Shown here in pieces: positions 16,411 to 25,496 of a stretch of 64,000 bases of DNA; position 1 is the first letter of the stretch, and the number at the start of each line of letters is the position of its first letter. The notes under the pieces are model-generated. The model saw only the letters and a program-made list of their open reading frames with translations. It was not told the DNA's origin and made no database searches. This DNA comes from an uncultured Desulfobacter sp. GTDB lineage: Bacteria > Desulfobacterota > Desulfobacteria > Desulfobacterales > Desulfobacteraceae. Made by a program: the position numbers and the translations under genes. The stretch lies in contig NZ_OY761440.1 in NCBI RefSeq assembly GCF_963664415.1, positions 992,001-1,056,000 of the forward strand, in the 5' to 3' direction.

Positions 16411-16779
16411 ATGAACATCAAAAAATTTTCTGAAATATCTGGAATCTCAGCATACACTTTGAGATATTATGAAAAAATTGGGATTTTTCAAGAAGTTAGG
16501 CGTAATTCAAGTGGGCATCGAGATTTTACTGAACAAGATTTGTTATGGGCAGAATTTATCAACAGGTTAAAAGAAACAGGAATGCCTTTAGAGCAAATCA
16601 AAAAATATGCATTCTTGAGACAGCAAGGAGAAAGCACTGCTGACGAAAGAAAGGAATTGTTAGAGGGGCATGCCTTAGCCTTAAAAAATAAAATTTTGGT
16701 TGAAAAGCAGCATTTAGATAAAATTAACCAAAAAATTGAATATTATGAAAAGGTTATTTTAAATAAAAAATCTTCTTGA
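16411..16779 (+). CDS. MerR-family transcriptional regulator
   Basis: A protein of 122 residues. The N-terminal HTH-wing reads KKFSEISGISAYTLRYYEKI, followed by the NSSGHRDFTEQDLLW segment, and the C-terminus is a long coiled helix (about residues 75-118). No cysteines typical of metal sensors are present. It shares a cassette with the carboxymuconolactone-decarboxylase-like gene 68 bases downstream, whose promoter has MerR architecture, so it probably controls that gene. Cassette genes with their own regulator are uncommon. Confidence 0.9.
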   Translation: MNIKKFSEISGISAYTLRYYEKIGIFQEVRRNSSGHRDFTEQDLLWAEFINRLKETGMPLEQIKKYAFLRQQGESTADERKELLEGHALALKNKILVEKQHLDKINQKIEYYEKVILNKKSS

Positions 16780-16806
16780 CTTAGAGTTTGCTCTAACCTG
16801 TAAGCT
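16776..16806 (+). promoter_or_regulatory. MerR-type promoter and operator
   Basis: The -35 box TTGACT and -10 box TAAGCT are 19 bases apart, the long spacer that MerR regulators correct by distorting DNA. The inverted repeat TTAGAGTTTGCTCTAA lies between them. The start overlaps the MerR stop codon. Confidence 0.75.
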
Positions 16807-16847
16807 AATTTTGCAAGTTAACCCAAATAGTTTACAGGAGAAACAAC

Positions 16848-17234
16848 ATGAAAAACGAAAGATTTGAAGCTGGCTTGAAGAAACTGAATGAAATTGACGG
16901 AGAGGCTGGGAAAAAGGTTATAGAAAGCTTAGAATCTATTGCACCAGATTTGGCAAAGTATACCATTGAGTTCCCATTTGGTGATATTTATCAACGCCCA
17001 GGCTTGGATTTGAAAAATCGTGAAATTGCAACAGTTGCAGCGTTGGCAGCTTTAGGCCATTGCCTACCACAATTGAACGTTCATATTAACGGAGCATTAA
17101 ATGTGGGGTGTAAACCTGAGGAGATAATCGAGGTAATAATACAAATGGCCGTATATGCTGGTTTTCCGGCAGCTTTAAATGCTATGTTTGTAGCAAAAGA
17201 GGTTTTTCAAGAACGAAACATTATAAAAGCATAA
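16848..17234 (+). CDS. carboxymuconolactone decarboxylase (AhpD-like) family protein
   Basis: A protein of 128 residues, the usual length of single-domain CMD proteins. The family core is clear: LDLKNREIATVAALAALGH (about residues 49-67), then LNVHINGALNVGCKPEEI and EVIIQMAVYAGFPAALNAM. It lacks the CxxC pair of AhpD peroxidase partners, so a gamma-carboxymuconolactone decarboxylase-like or unassigned enzymatic role is more likely. A GGAG ribosome-binding site precedes ATG 16848. Its stop codon overlaps the next attC. Confidence 0.9.
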   Translation: MKNERFEAGLKKLNEIDGEAGKKVIESLESIAPDLAKYTIEFPFGDIYQRPGLDLKNREIATVAALAALGHCLPQLNVHINGALNVGCKPEEIIEVIIQMAVYAGFPAALNAMFVAKEVFQERNIIKA

Positions 17235-17354
17235 ACGCTGGAGAGGGACCAGGCTTACTGCGCGGCCTTTTCGGAAGTCCCTGGTTCAGGCAAATTAACC
17301 TTTTTATCGGAAGTTTTTGGGTTTAAAAGCCTGGCCCCTCAGCTCCCCGTTAGT
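17231..17354 (+). repeat. attC recombination site (long type)
   Basis: The same long attC as at 13958: AAACGCTGGAGAGGGACCAG at the left, CCTCAGCTCCCCGTTAGT at the right, about 121 bases. Here the R' box is close to consensus (GTTAGTG). Intron D3 follows directly. Confidence 0.9.
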
Positions 17355-19606
17355 GTGCGACACGATGTTGCATGATTGTATGTATAGGAGGTAAATGTAA
17401 GACACTGAATATACTCGGTGTATCTCCACCGATTCCCTATGTGAGCGTGCTACCGTTGCGCTGTTGACGGGGTGCGAAGCCTCACCAACAATGTACCGAA
17501 TCGGGTTTGAATGGTGACAGGAGAACCCCTCCGGAAATCCCATCCGGTTAAGGGCTAGGGTCGGACAATATGGCAAGATTAATCGAAGAGCTTTAAGCGC
17601 CGTCAGTGAGCGCCTAACCTACTGGGATTAACAGGTTATATGTATACTTCCCTGCGTTTGTATACATGAACAGGATGCAAGTCTGCTAACTGCTTGCACG
17701 GGATCGTAGTTTCATCGGCGTAAAGGCCTGCCTAAGTTGTCCATAAAGAGCAATCATGTAGAACGTGGAAACGTTGTCACTCCCCATGTGCAATGCATGG
17801 AAAGCTAACCGCAAGGCAAGCCTGTGGAGGGGCAGCAGTAAGAATTCGGAAAAAGCAAATGCCGTTTTGTAATGAAACGGATAGAGCATGAAACATGGCT
17901 CACGTAAAACCCAAAACCTTCGGTTTTGGAGACATGCGTGCAGACGTCCGATTGGTGTTGACTTGCGAGAGAGTTTGGAGAACCGCTTAAGATGGGAAAG
18001 CAAATGACGGCCTCGGCTGGTGCACCTGTCGACTCTGCTAAGAAATGGGCATCCATTGATTGGAAAAAAGCCCGAGCCGAAGTTAGAAGGCTGCAAATGC
18101 GTATCGCAAAGGCTGTAAAGGAAAAAAGATGGGGCAAGGTCAAAGCCCTGCAATACTTACTTACTCATTCGTTCTACGCCAAGGCCTTGGCTGTCAAACG
18201 AGTGACCTCAAATAAAGGGAAAAAAACTCCAGGCGTAGATGGCACCTTATGGAAAGGAGCCAGAGCCAAATGGGAGGCTGTTTTCAGCCTGCAAAGACGA
18301 GGTTATAGACCGCAACCACTAAGGCGAATTTACATCCCCAAAAAGAATGGTAAAAAACGTCCGTTAAGTATTCCTACAATACTCTGCAGAGCTATGCAGG
18401 CGCTGTTTAAATTAGCTTTAGCCCCAGTAGCGGAAACCATAGGAGACCGTAATTCTTACGGCTTCCGTGAAGGCCGCAGCTGTGCAGATGCAATTGCAGC
18501 AGCGTTCAATGCACTCTCCAAGCCTAATTCGGCTACATGGATATTGGAAGCGGATATCAAAGGGTGTTATGACAACATCAGCCAGGAATGGATGTTGGAA
18601 AATATCCCTATGGATAAAGTCATTCTTAAAAAGTGGTTGACGGCAGGGTATGTGGAAGACGGCAAGCTATACCCCTCGCGCAAAGGAACCCCACAGGGCG
18701 GGATTATCAGTCCCACCTTGTCGAATTTAACCCTCGACGGGCTGGAAAAAGCCGTGCATGATGCAGTTCCCCGTCGATGTAGAGTTAATTTCGTTCGATA
18801 TGCAGATGATTTTATCGTCACAGGCAAGTCCAAACGCCTGCTTGAAGATCAGGTCAAACCAGCAGTCGAAGCGTTTCTAACTGAACGTGGTCTGTCATTA
18901 TCTGAAGAAAAGACCATGATCACGCATATAACAGATGGATTTACGTTCCTTGGCCAAACTTTTCGAAAAACCGGAAATGTGCTGCACATCACCCCGGCAA
19001 AGAAGGGAGTTCTCGCCCTTAAAGAAAAGCTCAGTGAACTGATCCATAAACATGTCGGCGGTCCATTGGAACCATTGGTCAAAAAGTTAAACCAAACCCT
19101 CCGGGGTTGGGGAAACTATCACCGGCACGTAGTCTCATCGGAAACATTTTCTCTTATTGATACGTTTGTTTACGAACAGCTATGGAGAATGATTAAAAAG
19201 CGTCACCGGAAGAAATCCTCAAAATGGTTGAAAAACCGTTACTGGACTGACGGAAAACGCAAGTGGATATTCACTGTCAAGAGCCGAAATAAGAAAGGGC
19301 CTTGCAGTTATCACGTCATTCACCTAAGCTCATTAGGAATAAAACGATATATCAAAATCAAAGCAGATGCAAATCCATATGATCCCGAATACAGTTATTA
19401 TTTCTGGCGTAGACGGAATCAAAAGGATTCACGGTTACTCCCGTCGTTATCGGCCAGGGAGCACCGCCAAAAGCAAGCTGCATGAGGTAAACAGCCGGGG
19501 CGTCCCACAAGGTCGTCCTTTATAAACGCTTGAGCCGTATGACGGGAAACTGTCACGTACGGTTCTTAGGGGGGAAAGGGGTTGCAAGGCCCCTGACCTA
19601 CCCGAT
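17355..19606 (+). mobile_element. group II intron D3, apparently complete
   Basis: 5' end GTGCGACACGATGTTGC; domains I-III 17355-17991; RT in domain IV; domain V (GAGCCGTATGACGGGAAACT) at about 19532-19568; 3' end CTACCCGAT at 19606. The length is 2252 bases. It is the only D copy with an open RT, so it may be the active source that serves D1 and D2. Confidence 0.92.
17992..19485 (+). CDS. ltrA: group II intron reverse transcriptase/maturase (intron D3)
   Basis: A protein of 497 residues. It has an RVT_N region (about 15-85, RRLQMRIAKAVKEKRWGKVK), the RT motifs GVDGTLW, RPLSIPT, ADIKGCYDNI, GTPQGGIISPTLSNL and YADDFIVTG, a maturase domain with GWGNYHRHVV, and a C-terminal region ending KADANPYDPEYSYYFWRRR. 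This tail occurs in endonuclease-bearing intron RT lineages, but no clear HNH cysteine pairs remain. It lacks the IIC features of intron B, although both lineages use attC sites. Its start aligns with the D2 RT start. Confidence 0.92.
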   Translation: MGKQMTASAGAPVDSAKKWASIDWKKARAEVRRLQMRIAKAVKEKRWGKVKALQYLLTHSFYAKALAVKRVTSNKGKKTPGVDGTLWKGARAKWEAVFSLQRRGYRPQPLRRIYIPKKNGKKRPLSIPTILCRAMQALFKLALAPVAETIGDRNSYGFREGRSCADAIAAAFNALSKPNSATWILEADIKGCYDNISQEWMLENIPMDKVILKKWLTAGYVEDGKLYPSRKGTPQGGIISPTLSNLTLDGLEKAVHDAVPRRCRVNFVRYADDFIVTGKSKRLLEDQVKPAVEAFLTERGLSLSEEKTMITHITDGFTFLGQTFRKTGNVLHITPAKKGVLALKEKLSELIHKHVGGPLEPLVKKLNQTLRGWGNYHRHVVSSETFSLIDTFVYEQLWRMIKKRHRKKSSKWLKNRYWTDGKRKWIFTVKSRNKKGPCSYHVIHLSSLGIKRYIKIKADANPYDPEYSYYFWRRRNQKDSRLLPSLSAREHRQKQAA

Positions 19607-19618
19607 TGGCTTCATGAG

Positions 19619-20047
19619 ATGAACAGACAACTTATAAAATTTGGAATAGTTACAATGCCATTGCTGCTTTTCTCGCTACTTCCCGGATTTGCGGGTTTCA
19701 CCGGTTGGATAACTACGCCGGTGGAGCTATGGCTTCTTCTGTTTATGCTGATCTGTATGACTATCCTCGTTCGGAAGCGTTTCCGGTTCAGGCATCCTGT
19801 GAGCATACCGATTGGCATGTTTGCGTTTGCATCCCTTGCAGTCTGTGCCCGGATCACCTTTCACCGCATCAGCATGTCCTGTTATAAGTACCGGAACTGG
19901 CACTTTGACCATTTCAGAACATGGTATCCGTTTGACCTGCTGAGAATCTCGTTTGCACAGGCAGCGGTATGCCTGTTTGTTCTGTGTCTTATGTTGAAGG
20001 AAAAAGGCAATGACATACAGGCGGAGGTTCGTACTTCGCGTCGCTGA
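19619..20047 (+). CDS. hypothetical cassette membrane protein
   Basis: A protein of 142 residues with about four hydrophobic segments (roughly 8-28, 34-50, 62-78, 108-126). No family motif is recognised, and no strong ribosome-binding site is visible because the start lies 13 bases after the intron 3' end. After splicing it would directly follow the attC end. It is probably a genuine cassette gene of unknown role. Confidence 0.5.
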   Translation: MNRQLIKFGIVTMPLLLFSLLPGFAGFTGWITTPVELWLLLFMLICMTILVRKRFRFRHPVSIPIGMFAFASLAVCARITFHRISMSCYKYRNWHFDHFRTWYPFDLLRISFAQAAVCLFVLCLMLKEKGNDIQAEVRTSRR

Positions 20048-20449
20048 CAGCCCTGTCAGTCTGACATAGAACTGATTTAAACTTTTTATATTAATAATTA
20101 AAGTATGTTAACAATGAATGATGTTCGTTGCAGGTAGGAGGGTGACCTGATATTTTTTTGAAAAATCCCGAAAACACAGTAGGCGCTATAAGTCGCTTTA
20201 TTCTCATTATCAAACTGTTTCTCTGAAAATCAGGTTTTGAAATATATTTGATTTTCTTGAAAAATATATAAATTAAAATAGTTACAGTTGGCAAAAAAAG
20301 TTTAAATCAGTTCATATATAAGAAGTTCTTTCAAATATACTTTACTGTACAGTGAAAATCACATACCGGACTTATTACCGAAAGATGCCTGTAATGGAAG
20401 TTATGAATGTTTTCTGAAAAAATGAAAAATATATGCGGTGCAAACCGCC
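20048..20449 (+). other. non-coding part of a cassette
   Basis: A 400-base AT-rich stretch between the membrane-protein gene and the next attC. It contains a short hairpin near 20044-20060 (GACAGCCCTGTC). I see no convincing gene on either strand. Confidence 0.5.
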
Positions 20450-20536
20450 AACTAACCCGGCGCTGCACACGGACGCGAAGGGTTCCGGTCGCTGCGCTCC
20501 CTCCACCCTTCGCGCCGGTGAGCTTTGTCGTTCGCT
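20450..20536 (+). repeat. attC recombination site (short type)
   Basis: The left end AACTAACCCGGCGCTGCACA and right end CGGTGAGCTTTGTCGTTCG pair imperfectly; the inner stem is CGCGAAGGGT / ACCCTTCGCG with a GC-rich loop. A typical attC of about 87 bases. Confidence 0.88.
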
Positions 20537-20598
20537 GCCCAAAAAAATCCAATTTTTGAGCCCTTGACGAAGTTCACATATTTGTATACTTTGTAGAT

Positions 20599-20943
20599 AT
20601 GAAAACAATTTCATTTTACCATACGACATCTGGAAAATGCCCTGTTCGAAAGCATTTAGATTCTTTGACAGATGTTCAGGCTACAAAAGTCGCTTGGGTT
20701 TTGAAATTGATTCGAGAAATTGATCAGGTTCCATCCAAATACTTTAAGAAACTGGTCAATACAAAAGATATTTGGGAAGTTAGAGTTGATGTCGGGAGAG
20801 ATACGTTTCGTCTCCTTGGATTTTTTGACGGACAAGAATTAATTATCTTGACCAATTCATTTCAAAAGAAAAGTCAAAAGACTCCAAAACAGGAGATTAA
20901 GTTAGCTGAGTCCCGAAAAAAAGAATACCTTTCCAGGAGGTAA
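20599..20943 (+). CDS. HigB/RelE-superfamily toxin
   Basis: A protein of 114 residues of the phage-derived Gp49-like/HigB group. The N-terminus is KTISFYHTTSGKCPVRKHLD, with the central LVNTKDIWEVRVDVGRDTFRLL and the C-terminal ILTNSFQKKSQKTPKQEI, the positions where these RNases keep their catalytic basic residues. It would cleave mRNA on ribosomes when unbound. The XRE antitoxin follows four bases after its stop, the toxin-first order typical of higBA. A likely promoter (TTGACG, TATACT) lies at 20564-20590. Confidence 0.9.
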   Translation: MKTISFYHTTSGKCPVRKHLDSLTDVQATKVAWVLKLIREIDQVPSKYFKKLVNTKDIWEVRVDVGRDTFRLLGFFDGQELIILTNSFQKKSQKTPKQEIKLAESRKKEYLSRR

Positions 20944-20947
20944 GATA

Positions 20948-21223
20948 ATGGATGACTTGGATAAATATATTGAAGCAAGAAAAAAGAAAAGCCTCATTTT
21001 CGCTAAAAATTTTGATAAAGGATATGAGCATTTTAAAATCGGAGTTCTTCTTAAACAGGCTCGATTAGAGGCTGGCTTGACACAAGAAGAGGTCGCTAAT
21101 TTATTGAATACAAAAAAATCTGCAATTTCCCGTATTGAGAATCATGCCGAAGATATCCGTTTATCAACATTGGTGAACTATGCTCAAGCAGTGGGGAAAA
21201 GCATTCAATTTCAGGTAGCTTAA
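20948..21223 (+). CDS. XRE-family antitoxin (HigA-like)
   Basis: A protein of 91 residues with a canonical HTH at about residues 38-85: LKQARLEAGLTQEEVANLLN, KKSAISRIENHAEDIRLSTL. It neutralises the toxin encoded just upstream and represses the operon. AGGAGG lies just before its start. Intron B' (minus strand) begins 10 bases after its stop, at the R'' side of the cassette attC. Confidence 0.9.
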   Translation: MDDLDKYIEARKKKSLIFAKNFDKGYEHFKIGVLLKQARLEAGLTQEEVANLLNTKKSAISRIENHAEDIRLSTLVNYAQAVGKSIQFQVA

Positions 21224-21311
21224 ACTCAGCCAATCGGGATAGGACTCCCCATCACTGAGGAGCCCTCCCAGGTGAGTAGCCCAAAGGAACTTCCCCTTCA
21301 GGCTCTCTCAG

Positions 21312-23021
21312 GTAGGGTCGAGGACTGGCGCGGTTCAAATTAAGCCCGTTTCCAATCCCCTCCACGTCAAACGCAGCATGCGGATTTCCCGCACTACGCT
21401 TCCCTGTTAACTTCATTTAAAAATTTATGGGACCTATCAGCTGTAAGCGCTTTCAAGCCTGGTATCGTATAACCTTATAGTTATTAAATAACCCGAAAGT
21501 TTTATAAAGCCATGCTCTACTCCACCTGTTCCAGCCGAAGCCACTACGTTTCCTTGCACGCATCAGGTGCCTGCGAATTTTCCTTTCCACCCAGTCTTTT
21601 ACATAACCAAAACATTGACTGGAATTTCCAATCCGAAAGTAGTTTACCCATCCACGCAAAATCGGATTGATCTCAGCCACTATCCTATCAAGCGGTTGCG
21701 AACGAAAACGACGGAACACCTCCTTAAGTCTGCTGAGAAGAGCTGTTCGTGCTTTCATTCTTGGAGTGACAAGTACACCCAACTTGCCTCGACGAGTTTT
21801 AGCCCGTCTAAAATCAAATCCGAGAAAACTGAATGTTTCACCACGGGTAAGATCTACCAGTTTGGATTTCTCCCGATTAAGCTGTACATCAAGCTTTTCC
21901 AACTCCTCAAGGAGTCTCTTATTGGCGGCATCAACCAGCCAATTCCACTTGCTAAAGCCATCAACCAAAATCACCAGGTCATCGGCAAAACGTGAGTATT
22001 CAATATACGTATATCTACCGTTACGCGTGACTTCTTTTGCCCGCTCCAGCATTTTATCTACCTCATTAAGATAGATATTGCTCAGCAAAGGCGAGATGAC
22101 TCCACCTTGTGGAACACCTTTCTTTCCACCAACTTTCAAGATCAACTTGAGGGCTCCCTGAACCACTCGGTCTTTTATAGAAGGAATCCCGAGGACTCTG
22201 ACTTTGTCATTGCCTTTGGGAATTTCTTTCCTTCGGTTCCGTAATGGTTTGTACGTGCCGGAGACCAATTCCGTCCGGATCTGTTTGAGGAAGTCTTCAA
22301 TTCCACCCTCTTCGACGGCTTTAAACGTTACACCGTCAATCCCTGGCGCTCCGTTATTTCGTTTTGCCATGAGGTAGGATTCATGAAGCGTTTCCATCTT
22401 GCAAACATGAACGTACAGTCCCCAGAACCGCGATGTCTTGTCAGACTTCGCTTTTAAATATATTTTCCTTCTCAGGTCTTGTAACCTAATGGACTTCTTT
22501 ATCATAAAGTCCTTACCTCCCTATGTTGTTGGAAAATTGTTAACAGCAAGGCTCCTTCGCTCCCCGGATGTTACTCCGATTCACAGCTACTACGAACCTA
22601 TCCGCCACCCTCTCGTCTTCGACACACTTCCCGCTGTTTACGGTTATAGCATCTACCTTGCTCCGACAATTTCTTCCCGGGACGAGGAGGGTTTCTCCAG
22701 TTGCTCGGCATGTCCTTGTTACCGTGCTGTCGCTACCACCCCGCCGGAGTGAGCAGTCGTATCGGTCAGACTTCGACTACCCATGCTGTCTTCACCCTAC
22801 GGTTGCGGGTTCGACCTCCGGGGTTTCTCACTTTCGGGGCCACCTGGGCGTTCACTTTCGTTACGGCCCGGCAACTCGCTCACCACCCTTAAAGATGGCT
22901 TTGTCAATGGGCTTCAGATAATTCGGTTTCCCTGTTATCTGCCATTCAAGCTACGGGGGCTCTGACTTCTACCCCGGCAGGACTGACTCCTGCTGAACAT
23001 GCCAGCCTTAGCTGGACGCAC
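21312..23021 (-). mobile_element. group II intron E (inside domain V of A')
   Basis: The 5' end is GTGCGTCCAGC at 23021 and the 3' end CGACCCTAC at 21312. The flanking host bases rejoin as CGTCCGGTT-CTGAGAGAGCC, identical to intact domain V of intron A, so the ends are certain to about one base. Domains I-III fill 22506-23021. Its own domain V (GCGTAGTGCGG-GAAA-TCCGCATGCTGCG) lies at about 21368-21400. Confidence 0.92.
21453..22505 (-). pseudogene. group II intron reverse transcriptase (intron E), in-frame deletion
   Basis: 350 codons from ATG 22505 with GGAGGT upstream. N-terminal RT motifs (NNGAPGIDGVTF, VRVLGIPSIKDRVVQGALKL) run straight into ILKVGGKKGVPQGGVISPLL. In this RT lineage about 80 residues normally lie between them, including the first catalytic aspartate region (YFDN) and SYGYRP. 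RFADD and the maturase domain (GWVNYFRIG) remain. The frame is open but the polymerase should be inactive. The same deletion occurs in the second copy at 27731. Confidence 0.88.
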
Positions 23022-23059
23022 AACCGGACGTGAATCTCTCGACTCATCCGGCTCCTATC

Positions 23060-23977
23060 GTTCAGCCGTTTTTTTTTATACAGGACACGCCAATGAACAA
23101 AAAGATTCGGCTGTCGTTCAGCAATCTGTGTCAACCATCTTGTGGCCTTTTGTTGACGTCCCCTGAGTTTCTTATATTTACAGGTTGCCCAACGCACTAT
23201 CCGCCAATTTATATGATGGAGAATCCCAGACATCTCAGAAGGATTGTACCGCCCGTAATAATTAATCCAGCCTTGAACTATTGGATTACATTCTATAGCC
23301 AGATCCTCAAGCGTGTCCCCTGGCCGTAATTGCCAGTTCCAACTGCGTACTTTCTGTCTGATTGCCTTTGCAGCCTTGTTGCTTATCGCTGGTGTGAAGT
23401 TTTCAAAAAATTTTCCTCTGCGATTTCTTGATAATCTGGGCCGAAATGTATACCCCAGAAAATCAAACTTCATAACAGGATAATCTCCTTTTCGATCTTC
23501 ATCCTTGCAATAAACTATTTTTGTCTTTTCAGGGTGTAGCTCCAACCCGCATTCACCAAATCTTGACTCCAAGTCAGCTTTTAACTGTTTGGCTAATAGT
23601 TCAGTTCTGCAGTGACAAACAGCATCATCGGCATATCGTTCAAAAGGCACATACGAATAAATCCGCTGCATCCAATGATCGAAAACATAATGCAAATGCT
23701 TCACAACCATCTAGGCGACACGATCTCCCACAGTTGGAATACCAAGAGGCCTCATTCGGCCATCCCCTTTTGGTATCTCTATACGCGCAACCGGGGGAGG
23801 AAAATAGCTCCCGGAAGACATCCGGTTCCATATTTTGTAAAGGTTATTGGTAATATCCTCTTCAAAGTCAACTATGGACTGATTATCTATTCCAGCCTCA
23901 CCATGGTTTGCTTTTACGCATTTGTATGCTTCCCAAACTTGACGCTTTGAGATAATAAACGACTTTACTTTTTATAA
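23060..23977 (-). pseudogene. group II intron reverse transcriptase (intron A'), deleted and disrupted
   Basis: Nearly identical to the intron A RT, but about 330 bases equivalent to 8270-8605 are missing (junction near 23697), which removes the motifs from the first catalytic region to GTPQGG. The front of the frame is cut by the IS3 element at 23978. The YADD half survives as an open stretch. Confidence 0.9.
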
Positions 23978-24061
23978 TGGACCCCAGAATTTGAACCAGT
24001 TGCTAAGCTACACATAAGGTGTTAAAAGCCCGGTTCAAATTTTTACCGAAAAAGGAGGTTC

Positions 24062-24346
24062 ATGAGGAAAAACTACACCGGAAAGTTCAAAGCTAAAATT
24101 GCAATTCAAATGATTCGAGAACAGGACACAGTAGCTGAGTTATCATCTAAATATGAAGTTCACAGATCCTTGCTGACAAGGTGGAAGAAAGAAGCCTTAG
24201 AAGGATTACCAGGTGTATTTTCAACTGCAAAAAATAAAACCGAAAATGATAATCAAAAATTGATAGACGAATTGTATAAGCAAATAGGTCAGCTCAAAGT
24301 TGAGAATGACTGGTTAAAAAAAAAGGGTGATACAATCAATCTCTGA
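24062..24346 (+). CDS. IS3-family transposase OrfA
   Basis: A protein of 94 residues with an N-terminal HTH (RKNYTGKFKAKIAIQMIREQ, ELSSKYEVHRSLLTRWKKEA) and a C-terminal leucine-zipper-like segment (LIDELYKQIGQLKVENDWLKKK). It binds the IS ends and controls transposition. The A9 run at about 24316-24325 near its end is a likely -1 frameshift site, joining it to OrfB. Confidence 0.93.
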   Translation: MRKNYTGKFKAKIAIQMIREQDTVAELSSKYEVHRSLLTRWKKEALEGLPGVFSTAKNKTENDNQKLIDELYKQIGQLKVENDWLKKKGDTINL

Positions 24347-25163
24347 TAGAAGGGAACTAATAGATAGAAATCACTCAGGAATCAGTATTAACAGGCAATG
24401 TGAGTTACTCAAGGTTTCAAAAGGGGCCTTGTATTACAAGCCCAAAACATTGGATTCGTATACGCTCTCCCTTATGGATTTATTGGATGAGCAGCATACC
24501 AAAACTCCCTTTTACGGAAGCCGGAGGCTCACGGCCTACCTGAACAGCCAGGGGCATTTGGTAAACAGGAAGCGGGTACAACGCCTGATGAGGCTGATGC
24601 GGATCGAAGCCATTTACCCGAAACCAAAGACAACAAGGAGAAATGAAAACCATAAAATCTACCCTTATTTGCTGAAAGATATCGTAATTGATAAGCCGAA
24701 TCAGGTGTGGAGCACCGACATCACATATATCAGAATTGGTAATGGATTTATGTATTTAACCGCCGTAATGGATTGGTTCAGCAGGTATGTCCTGTCATGG
24801 CGCCTCAGTAACACAATGGAAAACACATTCTGCATTGAGGCCCTTGAGGAAGCATTACGGTTCTCGACACCTGGCATTTTTAACACAGATCAGGGAAGTC
24901 AATTTACTTCTCTGAAATACTTGAAAATACTGCAAGATAAAAATGTCAAAATCAGCATGGATTCAAAAGGCAGGGCCCTTGACAATGTTTTTGTAGAACG
25001 ACTGTGGCGAACCATAAAATACGAGGAAATCTATCTGAAGGATTACCGTACAATGAATGAAGCCTACCAATCGTTGAAAGCATTTATAAGGTTTTACAAT
25101 CAGGAAAGGCTCCACCAGGCCCTGGGATATAAGGTGCCAATGGCAATCTACCATGCGGTTTAA
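24327..25163 (+). CDS. IS3-family transposase OrfB (DDE catalytic domain)
   Basis: A protein of 278 residues. The HTH_21 region (about 40-105, YGSRRLTAYLNSQGHLVNRK) precedes an rve integrase core with DDE residues in WSTDITYI (about 131), FNTDQGSQFTS (about 190) and VERLWRTIKYEEIY (about 225). It overlaps orfA by 20 bases and is made as an OrfAB fusion. It appears intact, so the element may be active. Confidence 0.93.
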   Translation: MIQSISDRRELIDRNHSGISINRQCELLKVSKGALYYKPKTLDSYTLSLMDLLDEQHTKTPFYGSRRLTAYLNSQGHLVNRKRVQRLMRLMRIEAIYPKPKTTRRNENHKIYPYLLKDIVIDKPNQVWSTDITYIRIGNGFMYLTAVMDWFSRYVLSWRLSNTMENTFCIEALEEALRFSTPGIFNTDQGSQFTSLKYLKILQDKNVKISMDSKGRALDNVFVERLWRTIKYEEIYLKDYRTMNEAYQSLKAFIRFYNQERLHQALGYKVPMAIYHAV

Positions 25164-25496
25164 AGGATGAAGGCCAAATGCCTCCGGCGGACCCTACGGG
25201 GTATTAATTTCGCGCTAAGGCGCGAGGATTTAACGCATTAAGGACAAAAACATGGGGGAAAGGACAGCATACATCAGAGTGCATACTGTCCCCATGTTCT
25301 CGTCACCAGTCACGGCGCTCGGGTTGCTTCCCAGCATTGCCCTATCCTCCGAACTGGCGGCGGCCAAAGTATCATGATTTTATGAAATAGCAAGAGAAAT
25401 CTGGTAAGGAAGGAGGTCGTCACCGCCAGATCTGACAAGGAATTTCAGAAAAATGTAGCTTAAAAAAAGTCAAAATCGGTCTTGACATTGGGTCCA
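25164..25496. other. non-coding right end of the IS3 element
   Basis: No gene is visible. It contains an imperfect hairpin at about 25262-25294 (arms GGACAGCATACA and TGCATACTGTCC) and a second short inverted repeat (CGCGCTAAGGCGCG) near 25210. This may be a passenger or an older insertion remnant inside the IS. Confidence 0.55.

Larger units (their letters stand above)
23978..25496 (+). mobile_element. IS3-family insertion sequence
   Basis: Terminal inverted repeats begin TGGACCCCAGAATTTGAAC on the left and TGGACCCAATGTCAAGACC on the right (read inward). Two overlapping frames (orfA, orfB) with an A9 slippage tract give the usual fused transposase. The flanks are T-rich, so the target duplication (perhaps three to four T) is unclear. 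About 330 bases of non-coding DNA lie between orfB and the right end, more than usual. Confidence 0.9.

Noticed and set aside
21567..21995. Plus-strand frames opposite the intron E RT and its copy
   Set aside because: Antisense shadows of the RT frame.
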